64,000 nucleotides of DNA from Microbulbifer variabilis (lineage in GTDB: Bacteria; Pseudomonadota; Gammaproteobacteria; Pseudomonadales; Cellvibrionaceae). The DNA lies in the NCBI RefSeq assembly GCF_020524905.1, contig NZ_JAIVKI010000008.1, positions 118,075 through 182,074 on the forward strand, read 5' to 3'. Made by a program: the position numbers and the translations under genes. A model generated the notes under the pieces. The model did not search any database. It saw only the letters and a program-made list of their open reading frames with translations, and was not told the DNA's origin. Shown piece by piece: positions 45,566-53,944 of this stretch (position 1 is the first letter of the stretch; each line of letters opens with the position of its first letter).

Positions 45566-45633
45566 GGTCGCCCTCCTTGAATTCGGTAAGCCGCGCCTGC
45601 CGGCACAGGATTTAGGAGCAGAGACGGGGTGGC

Positions 45634-47076
45634 CTACTCGCCTTGATAGTATTCCGGCGCCAGGTTATCGAAGCGCGTGTATTTACCGATAAATGCCGCG
45701 CGGCAAGTACCGATCTCACCGTTACGCTGCTTGCCGATAATCAATTCGGCCAAGCCCTTATCCGGGCTGTCCTCGTTGTAGTACTCATCGCGGTAGATAA
45801 ACAGAATCACATCTGCATCCTGCTCAATCGCCCCGGATTCCCGCAGGTCCGAGTTCATCGGCCGCTTGTTGGGGCGCTGCTCCACACCGCGGTTAAGCTG
45901 TGACAGGGCGATTACCGGGCAGTCGTACTCTTTCGCGAGCGCCTTGAGAGAGCGCGAAATCTCGGAGATTTCCTGGGTGCGGCCCTCGGTAGAGCCCTTC
46001 ACCTGCATCAGCTGCAGGTAGTCCACCATAATCATCGCCGGCAGGCTCTTGGCTTCGGCATCCTCGCGGCTCATACGGGGATTCTCTCGCATCAGCTTAT
46101 TGATGTGATCGCGCACCGTGCGCTTGGTACGCGCACGCACTTCGCTGGGGCTGAGCGCCGGGGTGTCGTCAATATAGAGGGCCTTGCCTTTCATCTTCTG
46201 TACGGCGCTGGAGAGCTTGGGCCAATCCTCTTCCTGCAGCTTGCCATTCCGAATACGGCCCTGGTCAATACGGCCGATGGAGGACAGCATCCGCATCACC
46301 AGGCTGTCAGATGGCATCTCCATACTGAAGACCAGAGTCGGGCGCTCCTGGCTGAGCATGGCACTCTCAATAAAATTCAGCGCCAGCGCGGTCTTGCCCA
46401 TGGAGGGACGCGCGGCGAGGATCACCAGTTCGCCCGGCTGCCAGCCAGAGGTGCGCTGGTCCAGCTCTGTAAGGCCGGTACTGAGGCCGGTGATATCACC
46501 CTCGGTCTTGAACAGCTCGTCGATACGCTCGACGGTCTTCTTAAGAAGGGTATCTACACCGACGAAACCGCCTTCTTTGGCGCGCCCCTCGGCAATCTCT
46601 GCCACACGGCGCTCGGCCATTTGCAACAGATCTGCAGAGGCGAGACCACCGGGGTTAAAACTGGTGCGGCTGATTTCACCGGCGGCGGCGATCAGCTGGC
46701 GCAGCATGGAGCGCTCGCGCACTATCTTGGCGTAGGCGACGATATTCGCCGCAGAGGGGGTATTCTCGGCCAGCTCTGCCAGATAGGCGGGGCCGCCCAC
46801 TTCACCGAGGAGGTCGCGACTGGCGAGGCCTTCGGCGAGAGTAACGATATCCAGCGGTTGCTCAGCATCGCTCAGTTCGCGCATTACCGCGAAAATCTTG
46901 CGGTGGCTGGCGGTAAAGAAGTCCTCTTCACTCAGCTGTTCGGCGACCGCATCGATACGACCCGGGTCCAGCATCAGGCCCCCCAGCACAGACTGCTCCG
47001 CCTCTACCGAATGCGGCAGCGGTGAGCTCTCTTCACTGTGGATATCTTCTTCGGGGGTAGCGTATTCGTCGATCAT
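45634..47076 (-). CDS. dnaB: Replicative DNA helicase DnaB
   Basis: 480 aa. N-terminal helical domain with PHSVEAEQSVLGGLMLD, a linker, then the RecA-like motor: Walker A ARPSMGKTALALN, Walker B MIMVDYLQLM, the ALSQLNRGVEQRPNKRP loop and the arginine finger region GAIEQDADVILFIYRDEYY. Hexameric helicase of the replication fork. It is the last gene of the rpsF-rpsR-DUF2232-rplI-dnaB operon, though a terminator-like hairpin lies before it. Confidence 0.97.
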   Translation of the reverse strand: MIDEYATPEEDIHSEESSPLPHSVEAEQSVLGGLMLDPGRIDAVAEQLSEEDFFTASHRKIFAVMRELSDAEQPLDIVTLAEGLASRDLLGEVGGPAYLAELAENTPSAANIVAYAKIVRERSMLRQLIAAAGEISRTSFNPGGLASADLLQMAERRVAEIAEGRAKEGGFVGVDTLLKKTVERIDELFKTEGDITGLSTGLTELDQRTSGWQPGELVILAARPSMGKTALALNFIESAMLSQERPTLVFSMEMPSDSLVMRMLSSIGRIDQGRIRNGKLQEEDWPKLSSAVQKMKGKALYIDDTPALSPSEVRARTKRTVRDHINKLMRENPRMSREDAEAKSLPAMIMVDYLQLMQVKGSTEGRTQEISEISRSLKALAKEYDCPVIALSQLNRGVEQRPNKRPMNSDLRESGAIEQDADVILFIYRDEYYNEDSPDKGLAELIIGKQRNGEIGTCRAAFIGKYTRFDNLAPEYYQGE

Positions 47077-47106
47077 GGGACTTTACTGGATACCAGAAAC
47101 AAAACA

Positions 47107-47133
47107 GGCGCTGACCCATTAGGGTACAGCGCC
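47107..47133 (-). terminator. Terminator or attenuator between rplI and dnaB
   Basis: On the minus strand GGCGCTG-taccctaatgggt-CAGCGCC (inner ACCC/GGGT also pairs) followed by TGTTTTGTTTC. It would reduce transcription entering dnaB from the ribosomal protein genes. Confidence 0.6.
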
Positions 47134-47184
47134 CGATTGTAGCGCGGCTGGCGCCTATGGCACCAACTGCTTGTCGGCAAAACC

Positions 47185-47631
47185 TTACTCGGCTTCGATA
47201 ACGACTTTAACTACAGCAGTCACGTCGGAGTGCAGCTGTACGTCTACTTCGTACTCGCCCACTTCGCGCAGAGCGCCTTCCGGCAGCTTCACTTCAGCCT
47301 TGGCTACTTCAACACCGCCAGCAGTGATTGCGTCAGCGATATCGCGAGTGCCAATAGAACCGAACAGTTTGCCTTCGTCGCCAGCGTTGGCAGCGATGGT
47401 TACAACCAGGTCGGCCAGCTTGGTAGCGCGGCTTTCAGCTTCTGCCATTTTGGCAGCAGCAGCAGCTTCCAGTTCAGCGCGCTTGGCTTCGAACTCGGCA
47501 ACATTGGCTGCGGTAGCCGGAATCGCCTTACCAGTCGGCACCAGGAAGTTGCGGCCGAAACCGGCTTTAACTTCAACGCGGTCACCCACGTTGCCCAGTT
47601 TGCCTACTTTATCGAGCAGAATAACTTCCAT
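47185..47631 (-). CDS. rplI: 50S ribosomal protein L9
   Basis: 148 aa, full length: N-terminal [32 protein letters not shown], long Ala/Glu-rich connecting helix, C-terminal domain with [15 protein letters not shown]. Component of the large ribosomal subunit at the base of the L1 stalk. Encoded between the DUF2232 protein and dnaB. Confidence 0.97.
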   Translation of the reverse strand: MEVILLDKVGKLGNVGDRVEVKAGFGRNFLVPTGKAIPATAANVAEFEAKRAELEAAAAAKMAEAESRATKLADLVVTIAANAGDEGKLFGSIGTRDIADAITAGGVEVAKAEVKLPEGALREVGEYEVDVQLHSDVTAVVKVVIEAE

Positions 47632-47668
47632 CTCGGTTTCCTCAATTTCTGTATTGTGCGGAACGCGC

Positions 47669-48511
47669 CTATTTTGCGGAGCGCCCGCGAATATCTATCC
47701 AGCTATCTACCAGAGCCAGACCGCACAGGAATCCAGCCAGGGGCAGGCCACCGATCACCAGCATCACGTACATCGCCACCAGGGGACCAATCCCCCAGCC
47801 GCGACTGGCAACCAGCCAGTGAATCAGAGCGATACCTGCAACCACCATAGGAAAGGCGATCACCGCGCCCCAGAAGGCGTAACCCGGGGTCACCAGGCTC
47901 ACCACCCACAGCAACATACTCAGTGACGCCAGCCATACTGGCATACGCAACTGGTGAAACTCCTGGCGAAAACCGCCGGGGTTATACAGCAGTGCCTGCC
48001 AGTAACGGCCAAGAACCAAAGCCAGTGTGGCGCTCATCGCCGATATCAGGCTCAGATATCCAGTGATCTGCAATTCGCCTGAAAACACCTGCTTCAGCTC
48101 TTCCATCGGAACCGTATTGGGCTGCTCCGCCGCTCTTTCGAGCGCTTGCATAAAGCCCTGCAACAGGCCTCCGCCGAAGGCTGAAGTGAGCAATATGCCC
48201 ACCGCCGAGGCCGCCATTACTGTGAACAGTGCAACGGCCCATGAGCGGCTACTACGCAGTGCCATGGCGCCGCAGAATACTGCCGCAAAGTGGCCGGCGG
48301 AAATACCGGTCACTATTGGTGGCACATGGCCGCTCATGCCCATAACAACAATCGGCAACAGCGCCCAGGCCAAAACCATCAGGCCTTCACTGCTGCCGCG
48401 GCGCAAACTCACTAGAGCGAGGATTGCCGGGCTTATCAGCGGTATCCCCAACATGGTGAGGATCACCGCCCGCACGCGCCCGCGCATAATAAACTCAGCT
48501 ACGGCGCGCAT
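47669..48511 (-). CDS. DUF2232 membrane protein (YybS-like)
   Basis: 280 aa, about seven to eight hydrophobic helices with short loops (for example [21 protein letters not shown] and [22 protein letters not shown]). Proteins of this type are commonly found inserted between rpsR and rplI in gammaproteobacteria. Their function is unknown; the fold resembles ECF-transporter S components. It starts 44 nt after rpsR and is part of the ribosomal-protein operon by position. Confidence 0.8.
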   Translation of the reverse strand: MRAVAEFIMRGRVRAVILTMLGIPLISPAILALVSLRRGSSEGLMVLAWALLPIVVMGMSGHVPPIVTGISAGHFAAVFCGAMALRSSRSWAVALFTVMAASAVGILLTSAFGGGLLQGFMQALERAAEQPNTVPMEELKQVFSGELQITGYLSLISAMSATLALVLGRYWQALLYNPGGFRQEFHQLRMPVWLASLSMLLWVVSLVTPGYAFWGAVIAFPMVVAGIALIHWLVASRGWGIGPLVAMYVMLVIGGLPLAGFLCGLALVDSWIDIRGRSAK

Positions 48512-48554
48512 AGTTAGATAGCTTCTCTATTAATGAGTCTAAGCAAACTGCGGC

Positions 48555-48785
48555 TTAGGCTTCGTGGCTGTCCGTGTACGGCAGCAGGGCCAGGTAGCGC
48601 GCACGCTTGACCGCGGAGGCCAGCTGACGCTGATACTTGGCTTTGGTACCGGTAATACGGCTCGGAACAATCTTGCCAGTTTCAGAGATGTAGGCTTTCA
48701 GGGTATCGAGATCTTTGTAGTCGATACGCTTAACACCTTCAGCGGTGAAACGGCAGAACTTGCGACGACGGAAAAAACGTGCCAT
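48555..48785 (-). CDS. rpsR: 30S ribosomal protein S18
   Basis: 76 aa, typical S18: [66 protein letters not shown]. Binds 16S rRNA as a heterodimer with S6, encoded 12 nt upstream. Confidence 0.98.
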   Translation of the reverse strand: MARFFRRRKFCRFTAEGVKRIDYKDLDTLKAYISETGKIVPSRITGTKAKYQRQLASAVKRARYLALLPYTDSHEA

Positions 48786-48797
48786 CTGATAATCCCC

Positions 48798-49244
48798 TTA
48801 CTCTTCGCTTTCAGCGTTATCGGAAGATACTTCCGCGTCGTCAGAAAAAGATTGCTCATCTTCTTCAGCGCGCTCGCGACGCTCGGAGCGCTCTGCACGG
48901 GCTGCCTTGCGCTCACGGCTCTCTTTTTCCGCTTTCATGATCGGGCTCTCGTCGGTGATCGCCTCGTCTTCACGGATTACCAGATTACGGATAACCGCAT
49001 CGTTGTAACGGAAGTTGGTGGTCAGCTCTTCCAAAGCTTCTTCGGTGCACTCAACATTCATCAGAATGTAGTGAGCTTTGTGGATCTTGTTGATCGGGTA
49101 AGCCAGACGGCGACGGCCCCAGTCTTCCAGACGGTGTACTTCACCGCCAGTGTCCTTGATGGCAGCGGTGTAACGCTCCACCATGCCAGGTACCTGCTCG
49201 CTCTGGTCCGGGTGAACCAGGAATACAATTTCGTAATGACGCAT
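48798..49244 (-). CDS. rpsF: 30S ribosomal protein S6
   Basis: 148 aa, AAGGAG shortly before ATG. Core S6 fold ([46 protein letters not shown]) then a long acidic/Arg-Glu-rich tail (about 105-148), as in many gammaproteobacteria where RimK can add glutamates. First gene of the operon; a leader hairpin lies just upstream (49268-49291). Confidence 0.97.
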   Translation of the reverse strand: MRHYEIVFLVHPDQSEQVPGMVERYTAAIKDTGGEVHRLEDWGRRRLAYPINKIHKAHYILMNVECTEEALEELTTNFRYNDAVIRNLVIREDEAITDESPIMKAEKESRERKAARAERSERRERAEEDEQSFSDDAEVSSDNAESEE

Positions 49245-49267
49245 TTTAGCTCCTTACGGGTTAATCA

Positions 49268-49291
49268 GCCTTCCGGACAGTCCGGTAAGGC
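49268..49291 (-). promoter_or_regulatory. rpsF leader hairpin, possible S6:S18 autoregulatory site
   Basis: Minus-strand GCCTT-a-CCGG-actgt-CCGG-AAGGC, a bulged stem 24-47 nt before the rpsF start. Known S6:S18 leader elements place a CCG-containing structure here and feed back on rpsF translation. The resemblance is by position and the CCG sequence only. Confidence 0.35.
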
Positions 49292-49305
49292 AAGGAGTAC
49301 AACGG

Positions 49306-49635
49306 GTGCGGATAGACCGAGCCCATTGCGGGCGGCGTATTCTAGGCAGTTGCGGGATTGGTTGCAAGTTGATCAATTACTCTTGGGCGGTATCTTCTCC
49401 AGCTCGGGGACAAGCGCTGGGAGGGGGGAATACCTGCCTAGTGGTGGGCCTGCAGGGTATACGATACTACAGCCTGGGCACCAATCTGCAGGTGTACGGG
49501 GCGAGCTTTCTAGGCGAGCCACCGTCAAACAAAGTCAAAGCCACCAGACTTTTACAACGATTGCTATGGCGTTTGCGCGCCCTAGACCTGCAGCGGCAGC
49601 TGGCGGAGTTGTTGTCAGATATAGAGGGAGCCTAG
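49306..49635 (+). CDS. Doubtful 109-residue ORF
   Basis: GTG start 8 nt after AAGGAG, 109 codons. The second half has codon usage like local genes and a plausible amphipathic C-terminus (LLQRLLWRLRALDLQRQLAELLSDIEGA). The first half is Cys/Gly/Arg-rich and unconvincing, and the start region overlaps the rpsF leader on the other strand. I do not recognise it; it may be a gene remnant or chance. Confidence 0.22.
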   Translation: MRIDRAHCGRRILGSCGIGCKLINYSWAVSSPARGQALGGGNTCLVVGLQGIRYYSLGTNLQVYGASFLGEPPSNKVKATRLLQRLLWRLRALDLQRQLAELLSDIEGA

Positions 49636-49759
49636 CATCTTATATTTATTAAATTTTATGCCAATAATAATTGGTACATTAAGCGAATAACATTGTATTG
49701 TTTTTGAAGAATTTTATGACATTATACCCGCTCGTTTTACATATGTTAATGGATTAATA

Positions 49760-50479
49760 ATGATTAAAATATTGGGATTTGGGCTTCTATCTGTCGCCTC
49801 TGTTTTATCTTCTAGTGTATTTGCTGCAAGTTGCCAGAATGCTGGTTATACCAGAGTCGGGGGAACGCCAGAGGGGAAAGAGTATATTTTAGTTGGAACT
49901 ACCAACAACTATCATATTGACGGAGCTAAGTTCATATCTTATAGCGGTAAAGTTGCTACTTTTTCGACCTCGGAAGGTTTTAGTGGTACTGACGCCTATG
50001 GTTATCAGGATTTTAAATGGAGAGCTAAGAAGGATATAAAGTTTAACACTCGCGGCCATCACTTTGTTAACGTGAAGACCCCGGTTGTTATCTCAGGTAA
50101 ATCTGATCCTATAGAAAATTTCTGTAACAATGTATACGTTCAAAATAAGCCAACACTAAGTGTTACTTCTCTTGGAGGTGCTAAGGTAAGTGTGAGCTAT
50201 AAAATTGATAGCAATTCGAAATTTGCCGTAGAAGGCAAGCCTTTAAAAATCACCTTCAAATACGCTGGTAGAGAGTATGGTGGCACTGGAAGTGCTGGTG
50301 AGATTAGTACAACTAAATTGAGTGGAACGGTTACAAAAATCCTAACACTTCCAGGCGCTGATGATTATTACATTAGTGCGATCATAACAGATGGTACTTA
50401 TAAGGCGTCCGCATCCCCTGGTTGGATTGAAGTAGGTGGCATCGGTAGACCCCCTTGCGATGACTGCCAGCCTTTCTAA
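49760..50479 (+). CDS. Secreted protein of unknown family
   Basis: 239 aa with a signal peptide (LGFGLLSVASVLSSSVFAA, then SCQNAG). The mature protein is rich in Gly, Ser, Thr and beta-branched residues and looks all-beta, with an N-terminal domain (about 25-125) and an Ig-like second part (TLSVTSLGGAKVSVSYKI...). Four Cys residues may form two disulfides; the C-terminus ends GRPPCDDCQPF. The gene is much more A/T-rich than its neighbours, hinting at recent acquisition. A decayed tandem copy follows. No function can be given. Confidence 0.65.
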   Translation: MIKILGFGLLSVASVLSSSVFAASCQNAGYTRVGGTPEGKEYILVGTTNNYHIDGAKFISYSGKVATFSTSEGFSGTDAYGYQDFKWRAKKDIKFNTRGHHFVNVKTPVVISGKSDPIENFCNNVYVQNKPTLSVTSLGGAKVSVSYKIDSNSKFAVEGKPLKITFKYAGREYGGTGSAGEISTTKLSGTVTKILTLPGADDYYISAIITDGTYKASASPGWIEVGGIGRPPCDDCQPF

Positions 50480-50541
50480 TTCATAAAGCTATTGTAAAGT
50501 TGAGTGGCTACTGCTGTAGCCACCCAGGCGTGAAGTGTTGT

Positions 50542-50661
50542 TTATGCTTCTGGTATCACCTGCCCTTCATGCACTACAATCACTTGCTTATCGCGCCAGG
50601 TGTATACGCCAATAATCGGGAAAACAATTTCCAGGAAGAAACCAACAAAGCCCAGCTGCTT
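50542..50661 (-). pseudogene. C-terminal remnant of a small membrane protein
   Basis: An open stretch of 39 codons without a start: KQLGFVGFFLEIVFPIIGVY, then TWRDKQVIVVHEGQVIPEA and a stop. It reads like one transmembrane helix and a short tail of a real protein, but is preceded directly by TAA. It lies in the spacer between the two copies of the duplicated secreted-protein gene, so it may have been caught in that rearrangement. Confidence 0.35.
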
Positions 50662-50775
50662 TTATAAAAAGCAAACTTCTTGCAATTGGTACACTAAGCG
50701 AATAACAATTGTATTGTTTTTGAAAAATTTTATAACATTATTCCCGCCCGCTCTATATATTTTAATGGATTAATA

Positions 50776-51553
50776 ATAAATAAAATATTGGGTATAGAGC
50801 TACTAACTATCTATTGCCTCTGCTGTCTCTTCTAGTGTGTTTGCTACAACCTGTCAGAACGCAGGATATATAAGTATAGGTTGAACCCCAAAGGGGCCAA
50901 AATACGTATTAGTTGGCGCAACTAATACCTACTATCAGGACGGAGCCAAGCTCATCAGTTACGATGGCGAGGTTGCTACATTTACCACTTCTGAAGGGTA
51001 TAGCCGTACTGATACTTATAATTACCAAGATCTTAAATGGAGAGCGAAGAAGGGGATAAAGTTTAATATCAGGGGCCGACATTATGTTCATATCGGCACC
51101 CCGATAATTACTGGAGATATTAGGGATTACCTGAATTAGTGTAATGATATACGGGTACAAAGTGCACCCATGTTAACGATGGCTAAAAGTGATACCAATA
51201 CTAGTGGTGGGTATCATTCTGGTTTCGTGGATTTGTTAGGGAGCATGAATCAAAGCTATTCGGTGAATGCAGTTGCTGGCGTGCTAATTAAATATCAAGT
51301 TCAGATAAAAGACGTTGCACGCTGGACAGGAAACTTCTGTGATGTGGTAGAAGAAACTGCAACCTGGCAGAATGCAGGCTTTAGTGATCGTGATAGATAC
51401 AGTTACTCCACAAGATGTGATGTTCAATATCGTGCGAGAAGTTTTGATAGGCAGTGCTACAGCAGCTGGAAGTACATGACTGTCTTGGGTGGTGGTACTG
51501 GCGGCGGCGGTAGCACTTCCTGCCCAACTAGGCCATGTGATATTGCATCTTAA
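50776..51553 (+). pseudogene. Decayed second copy of the secreted-protein gene
   Basis: Aligns with the gene at 49760. The start ATG has become ATA (50776-50778), about 4 extra bases occur in the signal-peptide region (frameshift), and in-frame TGA (50882-50884) and TAG (51137-51139) follow. The similar stretch between the stops includes YVLVGATNTYYQDGAKLISY and YQDLKWRAKKGIKFNIRG. The distal part, 51170-51553, is still open for 127 codons and differs from the first copy (Cys-rich, ending GGGTGGGGSTSCPTRPCDIAS). It might be a different original C-terminal domain. Confidence 0.8.
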
Positions 51554-51940
51554 TCGGTTTAAAAGTTAATCCGATTTCGATCTCCCTCTTCACGAAGATT
51601 AACAGGGTGGTTACCTCGGTAACCACCTAATTACTTATTACGGTCGAATAAAGGGACTGCCGCACTGCCCCCCTAAAATACGATGCTAAGCAAGCCCATA
51701 ATGGAATTACTTTTTGGCAGAAATTCTTCCAGAAAATCAACAGCTTCAAGAGTTAACTAGCGCCTTGGCAAACCCGGTTGCAAGATAACTCGTTATCCCC
51801 TAGGTACCACCCGCGCATAACGGTCCCAAATCCTGCCAACCCCTAATTTGTGTGGATTCAGCCACGGAACTGCGCGTTCTGGTCATGGGTTTACAGCCGC
51901 TAGCTGGCATATAGTGCCTCCATCTGCAGGGAGAAGTACC
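51554..51940. other. Intergenic region with one hairpin
   Basis: No gene recognised. A stem-loop GGTGGTTACC-tc-GGTAACCACC (51606-51627) lies 52 bases after the pseudogene's last stop and probably terminated it. The promoter of the following hydrolase must lie in the second half; no clear consensus was found. Confidence 0.5.
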
Positions 51941-52771
51941 ATGCCCCAAGAAACCCATAACCTTACCTTTGGCGCCTTCCAGGTGCCCGTCACCACGGTT
52001 CGCAACGGCGAAGGCCCACTAGTCCTGGTTATTCCCGCCATGGGCGTTCCCGCCAATCGCTATCAGCTTCTGCTGCAGGAGTTGCAACGGCTCGGTTACA
52101 GCACCGCCATCACTGAGCTACCGGGCACCGGCGATAGCCTGCCGAGGCCCAGCCGGGATGCCGACTATGGCTATGACGACCTGGTATTTGCCTTTATCCC
52201 ACAGCTGTTAGCCCTGCTGGAAGAATCCTTCCCCGGCGGCCCGGCCCTGATCCTCGGCCACAGTATCGGTGGTCAAACCAGCACTCTCGCGGCACGCGCC
52301 GGCCTGACCGGCAACGCCAGGGTTGTCACCATCGCCTCCGGACATGTGGATCACCGCAGCTGGAGCGGATTACACCGGTACGCCATTTTGCTTTTTGCCT
52401 CAATTGTGAGTGTCACCTCGAGCCTGCTCGGCTATTTTCCCGGCGCGAAGATGGGCTTTGGCTGGCGCGAAGCGCGCAAATTAATGAAGGACTGGGCCCG
52501 CTCTATTTTCAGCGGCCGCTTTGCCCCAGAAAAACGCTTCGGGGAACACCAGCCCAGCTGCCAACCCACTCTACATATCGCCCTGGCCGGCGACCCCTTT
52601 GCACCAGTAAAGGCTGCACGCAAACTGGCAGCTATTGTGGATGGCGAAACCCGCGAGATGGCCGCCACCTATCCGAAAGGCAACCCCCACCTGAGCTGGA
52701 TCAAAAATCCACGTCCCATTATCGCCGAGGTGGACAGTTGGCTGGCCCAGCAGCCGACGGGCTCCCACTAA
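51941..52771 (+). CDS. Alpha/beta hydrolase
   Basis: 276 aa from ATG 51941 after GGGAGAAG; the longer frame upstream lacks a ribosome site. Serine-hydrolase fold: oxyanion/HG-like region LVLVIPAMGVPANRY, nucleophile elbow GHSIGGQTS (Ser near residue 105), an acidic residue in ALAGDPFAPVKA, and the candidate catalytic His in KGNPHLSW near the C-terminus. A hydrophobic stretch (YAILLFASIVSVTSSLLGYFP) occupies the lid region and may contact lipid. Substrate unknown. Confidence 0.78.
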   Translation: MPQETHNLTFGAFQVPVTTVRNGEGPLVLVIPAMGVPANRYQLLLQELQRLGYSTAITELPGTGDSLPRPSRDADYGYDDLVFAFIPQLLALLEESFPGGPALILGHSIGGQTSTLAARAGLTGNARVVTIASGHVDHRSWSGLHRYAILLFASIVSVTSSLLGYFPGAKMGFGWREARKLMKDWARSIFSGRFAPEKRFGEHQPSCQPTLHIALAGDPFAPVKAARKLAAIVDGETREMAATYPKGNPHLSWIKNPRPIIAEVDSWLAQQPTGSH

Positions 52772-53013
52772 GAAGAAGTACCTCTTGGCGCTGGTTGAGC
52801 ACTGGCGCCAAGCTATCAACTATTCCCTAACACCCAACACCTCCTCTTTTCATTAGTTTTTCACTCCCTGCTATTTCAGTGCTCCCCTTCCCTGCCGCTG
52901 TTCCCTTTGTTCACTTCCGGATGTGGCCAGAACCAAGCCGAATACCAAGAAAAAATTCGAAGTAATTTCCACTCCACTGGTTCAACCAAAAAATCATCAC
53001 TAGGAGAAATTCG

Positions 53014-53829
53014 ATGGCTGTTACCCACTTCGAACAATTCAATGCTTTGCATCAGGGAGACCGGCCCTTAATTCTTCCCAATATCTGGGATGCGGCCAGT
53101 GCACAACTCGCTCAAGCGGCCGGCGCTCCCGCTATTGCCACAAGTAGCGCCGCTATAGCCTGGTCATTGGGCTATGCCGATGGTGGTAACTTGCCAATAT
53201 TGGAACACCTAAGTGCCATTGAGCGTATTTTGCGTGTTTCCCAAGTACCGGTTTCTATCGATATCGAGGATGGCTACAGCACCGACCCTACGCGGGTGGC
53301 CAAGTTAGCCGAGACTCTGTGTGACCTAGGTGTAGTCGGTATCAATATCGAGGATGGCAGCGGAAGCCCACAATTATTGGAAGAAAAAATTCTGGCAATC
53401 CGCTCCACTTTAACGGCGAGAAAGACGCGGCCATTTTTTATCAATGCGAGAACCGACGTTTACCTAAACGGCGCGGACAACAGCAAAGAAGCTCTGAAGG
53501 AAGTTATACAAAGACTAGCGCGTTACCAGAATGCCGGTGCCAACGGAGGGTTTATTCCGGGCTTAACATCTCCAATAGATGCCCGGCAACTAGCAAAAGA
53601 AATCGGTATGCCACTTAATTTAATGCAACTGCCCGGTATGGAAAAGCCTGCACAACTCTGGAAGGCCGGTATTCGCAGACTCAGCTGGGGACCGGCTTTA
53701 TTTCAATCGAGTTATGCGCTTTTTAGCAATAGGGTAACTAATCTCCTGTTAGACAAAAACCCGACAGACATTTTTGATCACAGGCTAACTTATCATTATC
53801 TAAATAACCTAGCGATCAATCTTGAATAA
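53014..53829 (+). CDS. Isocitrate lyase/PEP mutase superfamily protein
   Basis: 271 aa, AGGAG 7 nt before ATG. TIM-barrel of the PEP-mutase/methylisocitrate-lyase group: NIWDAASAQLAQAAGAPAIATSS, Mg-binding SIDIEDGYS and NIEDG, FFINARTDVYL. The catalytic Cys motif (KKCGH) of true isocitrate lyases is absent. Members of this subgroup include oxaloacetate decarboxylase-like and C-C/C-P lyase-like enzymes, so the reaction cannot be specified. Monocistronic; ends near a bidirectional hairpin. Confidence 0.82.
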   Translation: MAVTHFEQFNALHQGDRPLILPNIWDAASAQLAQAAGAPAIATSSAAIAWSLGYADGGNLPILEHLSAIERILRVSQVPVSIDIEDGYSTDPTRVAKLAETLCDLGVVGINIEDGSGSPQLLEEKILAIRSTLTARKTRPFFINARTDVYLNGADNSKEALKEVIQRLARYQNAGANGGFIPGLTSPIDARQLAKEIGMPLNLMQLPGMEKPAQLWKAGIRRLSWGPALFQSSYALFSNRVTNLLLDKNPTDIFDHRLTYHYLNNLAINLE

Positions 53830-53898
53830 AATTAATAAGAGATGACAGCTGCAGAAATAAGTATAAACACAATATTCACTGCAAAATGGTAGGCAGCA

Positions 53899-53928
53899 CT
53901 GGGGGGAGTCAGTTTTGGCTCCTCCCAG
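53899..53928. terminator. Hairpin between convergent genes
   Basis: CTGGGGGGAG pairs with CTCCTCCCAG (one G-T pair) around a ~10-nt loop containing TTTT. It lies midway between the stops at 53829 and 53945 and may serve both. Confidence 0.55.
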
Positions 53929-53944
53929 CAATTACAAGAAAGGC

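Larger units (their letters stand above)
49669..51160 (+). repeat. Tandem duplication (~490 bp unit, offset ~1015 bp)
   Basis: The upstream region and the first ~125 codons of the gene at 49760 recur downstream. The stretch AATTGGTACA...AAGCGAATAACA...TTGTATTGTTTTTGAA...TTAATGGATTAATA begins at 49669 and again at 50684. Coding similarity continues through the WRAKK and RGxHxV segments to about 50150 and 51160. Sequence beyond that differs. The second copy has lost its start and gained stops (see pseudogene). Confidence 0.8.

Noticed and set aside
46105..47025. 306-codon plus-strand ORF inside dnaB
   Set aside because: Antisense shadow of dnaB.
48564..49652. 362-codon plus-strand ORF across rpsR and rpsF
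   Set aside because: It is the antisense shadow of two certain ribosomal-protein genes.
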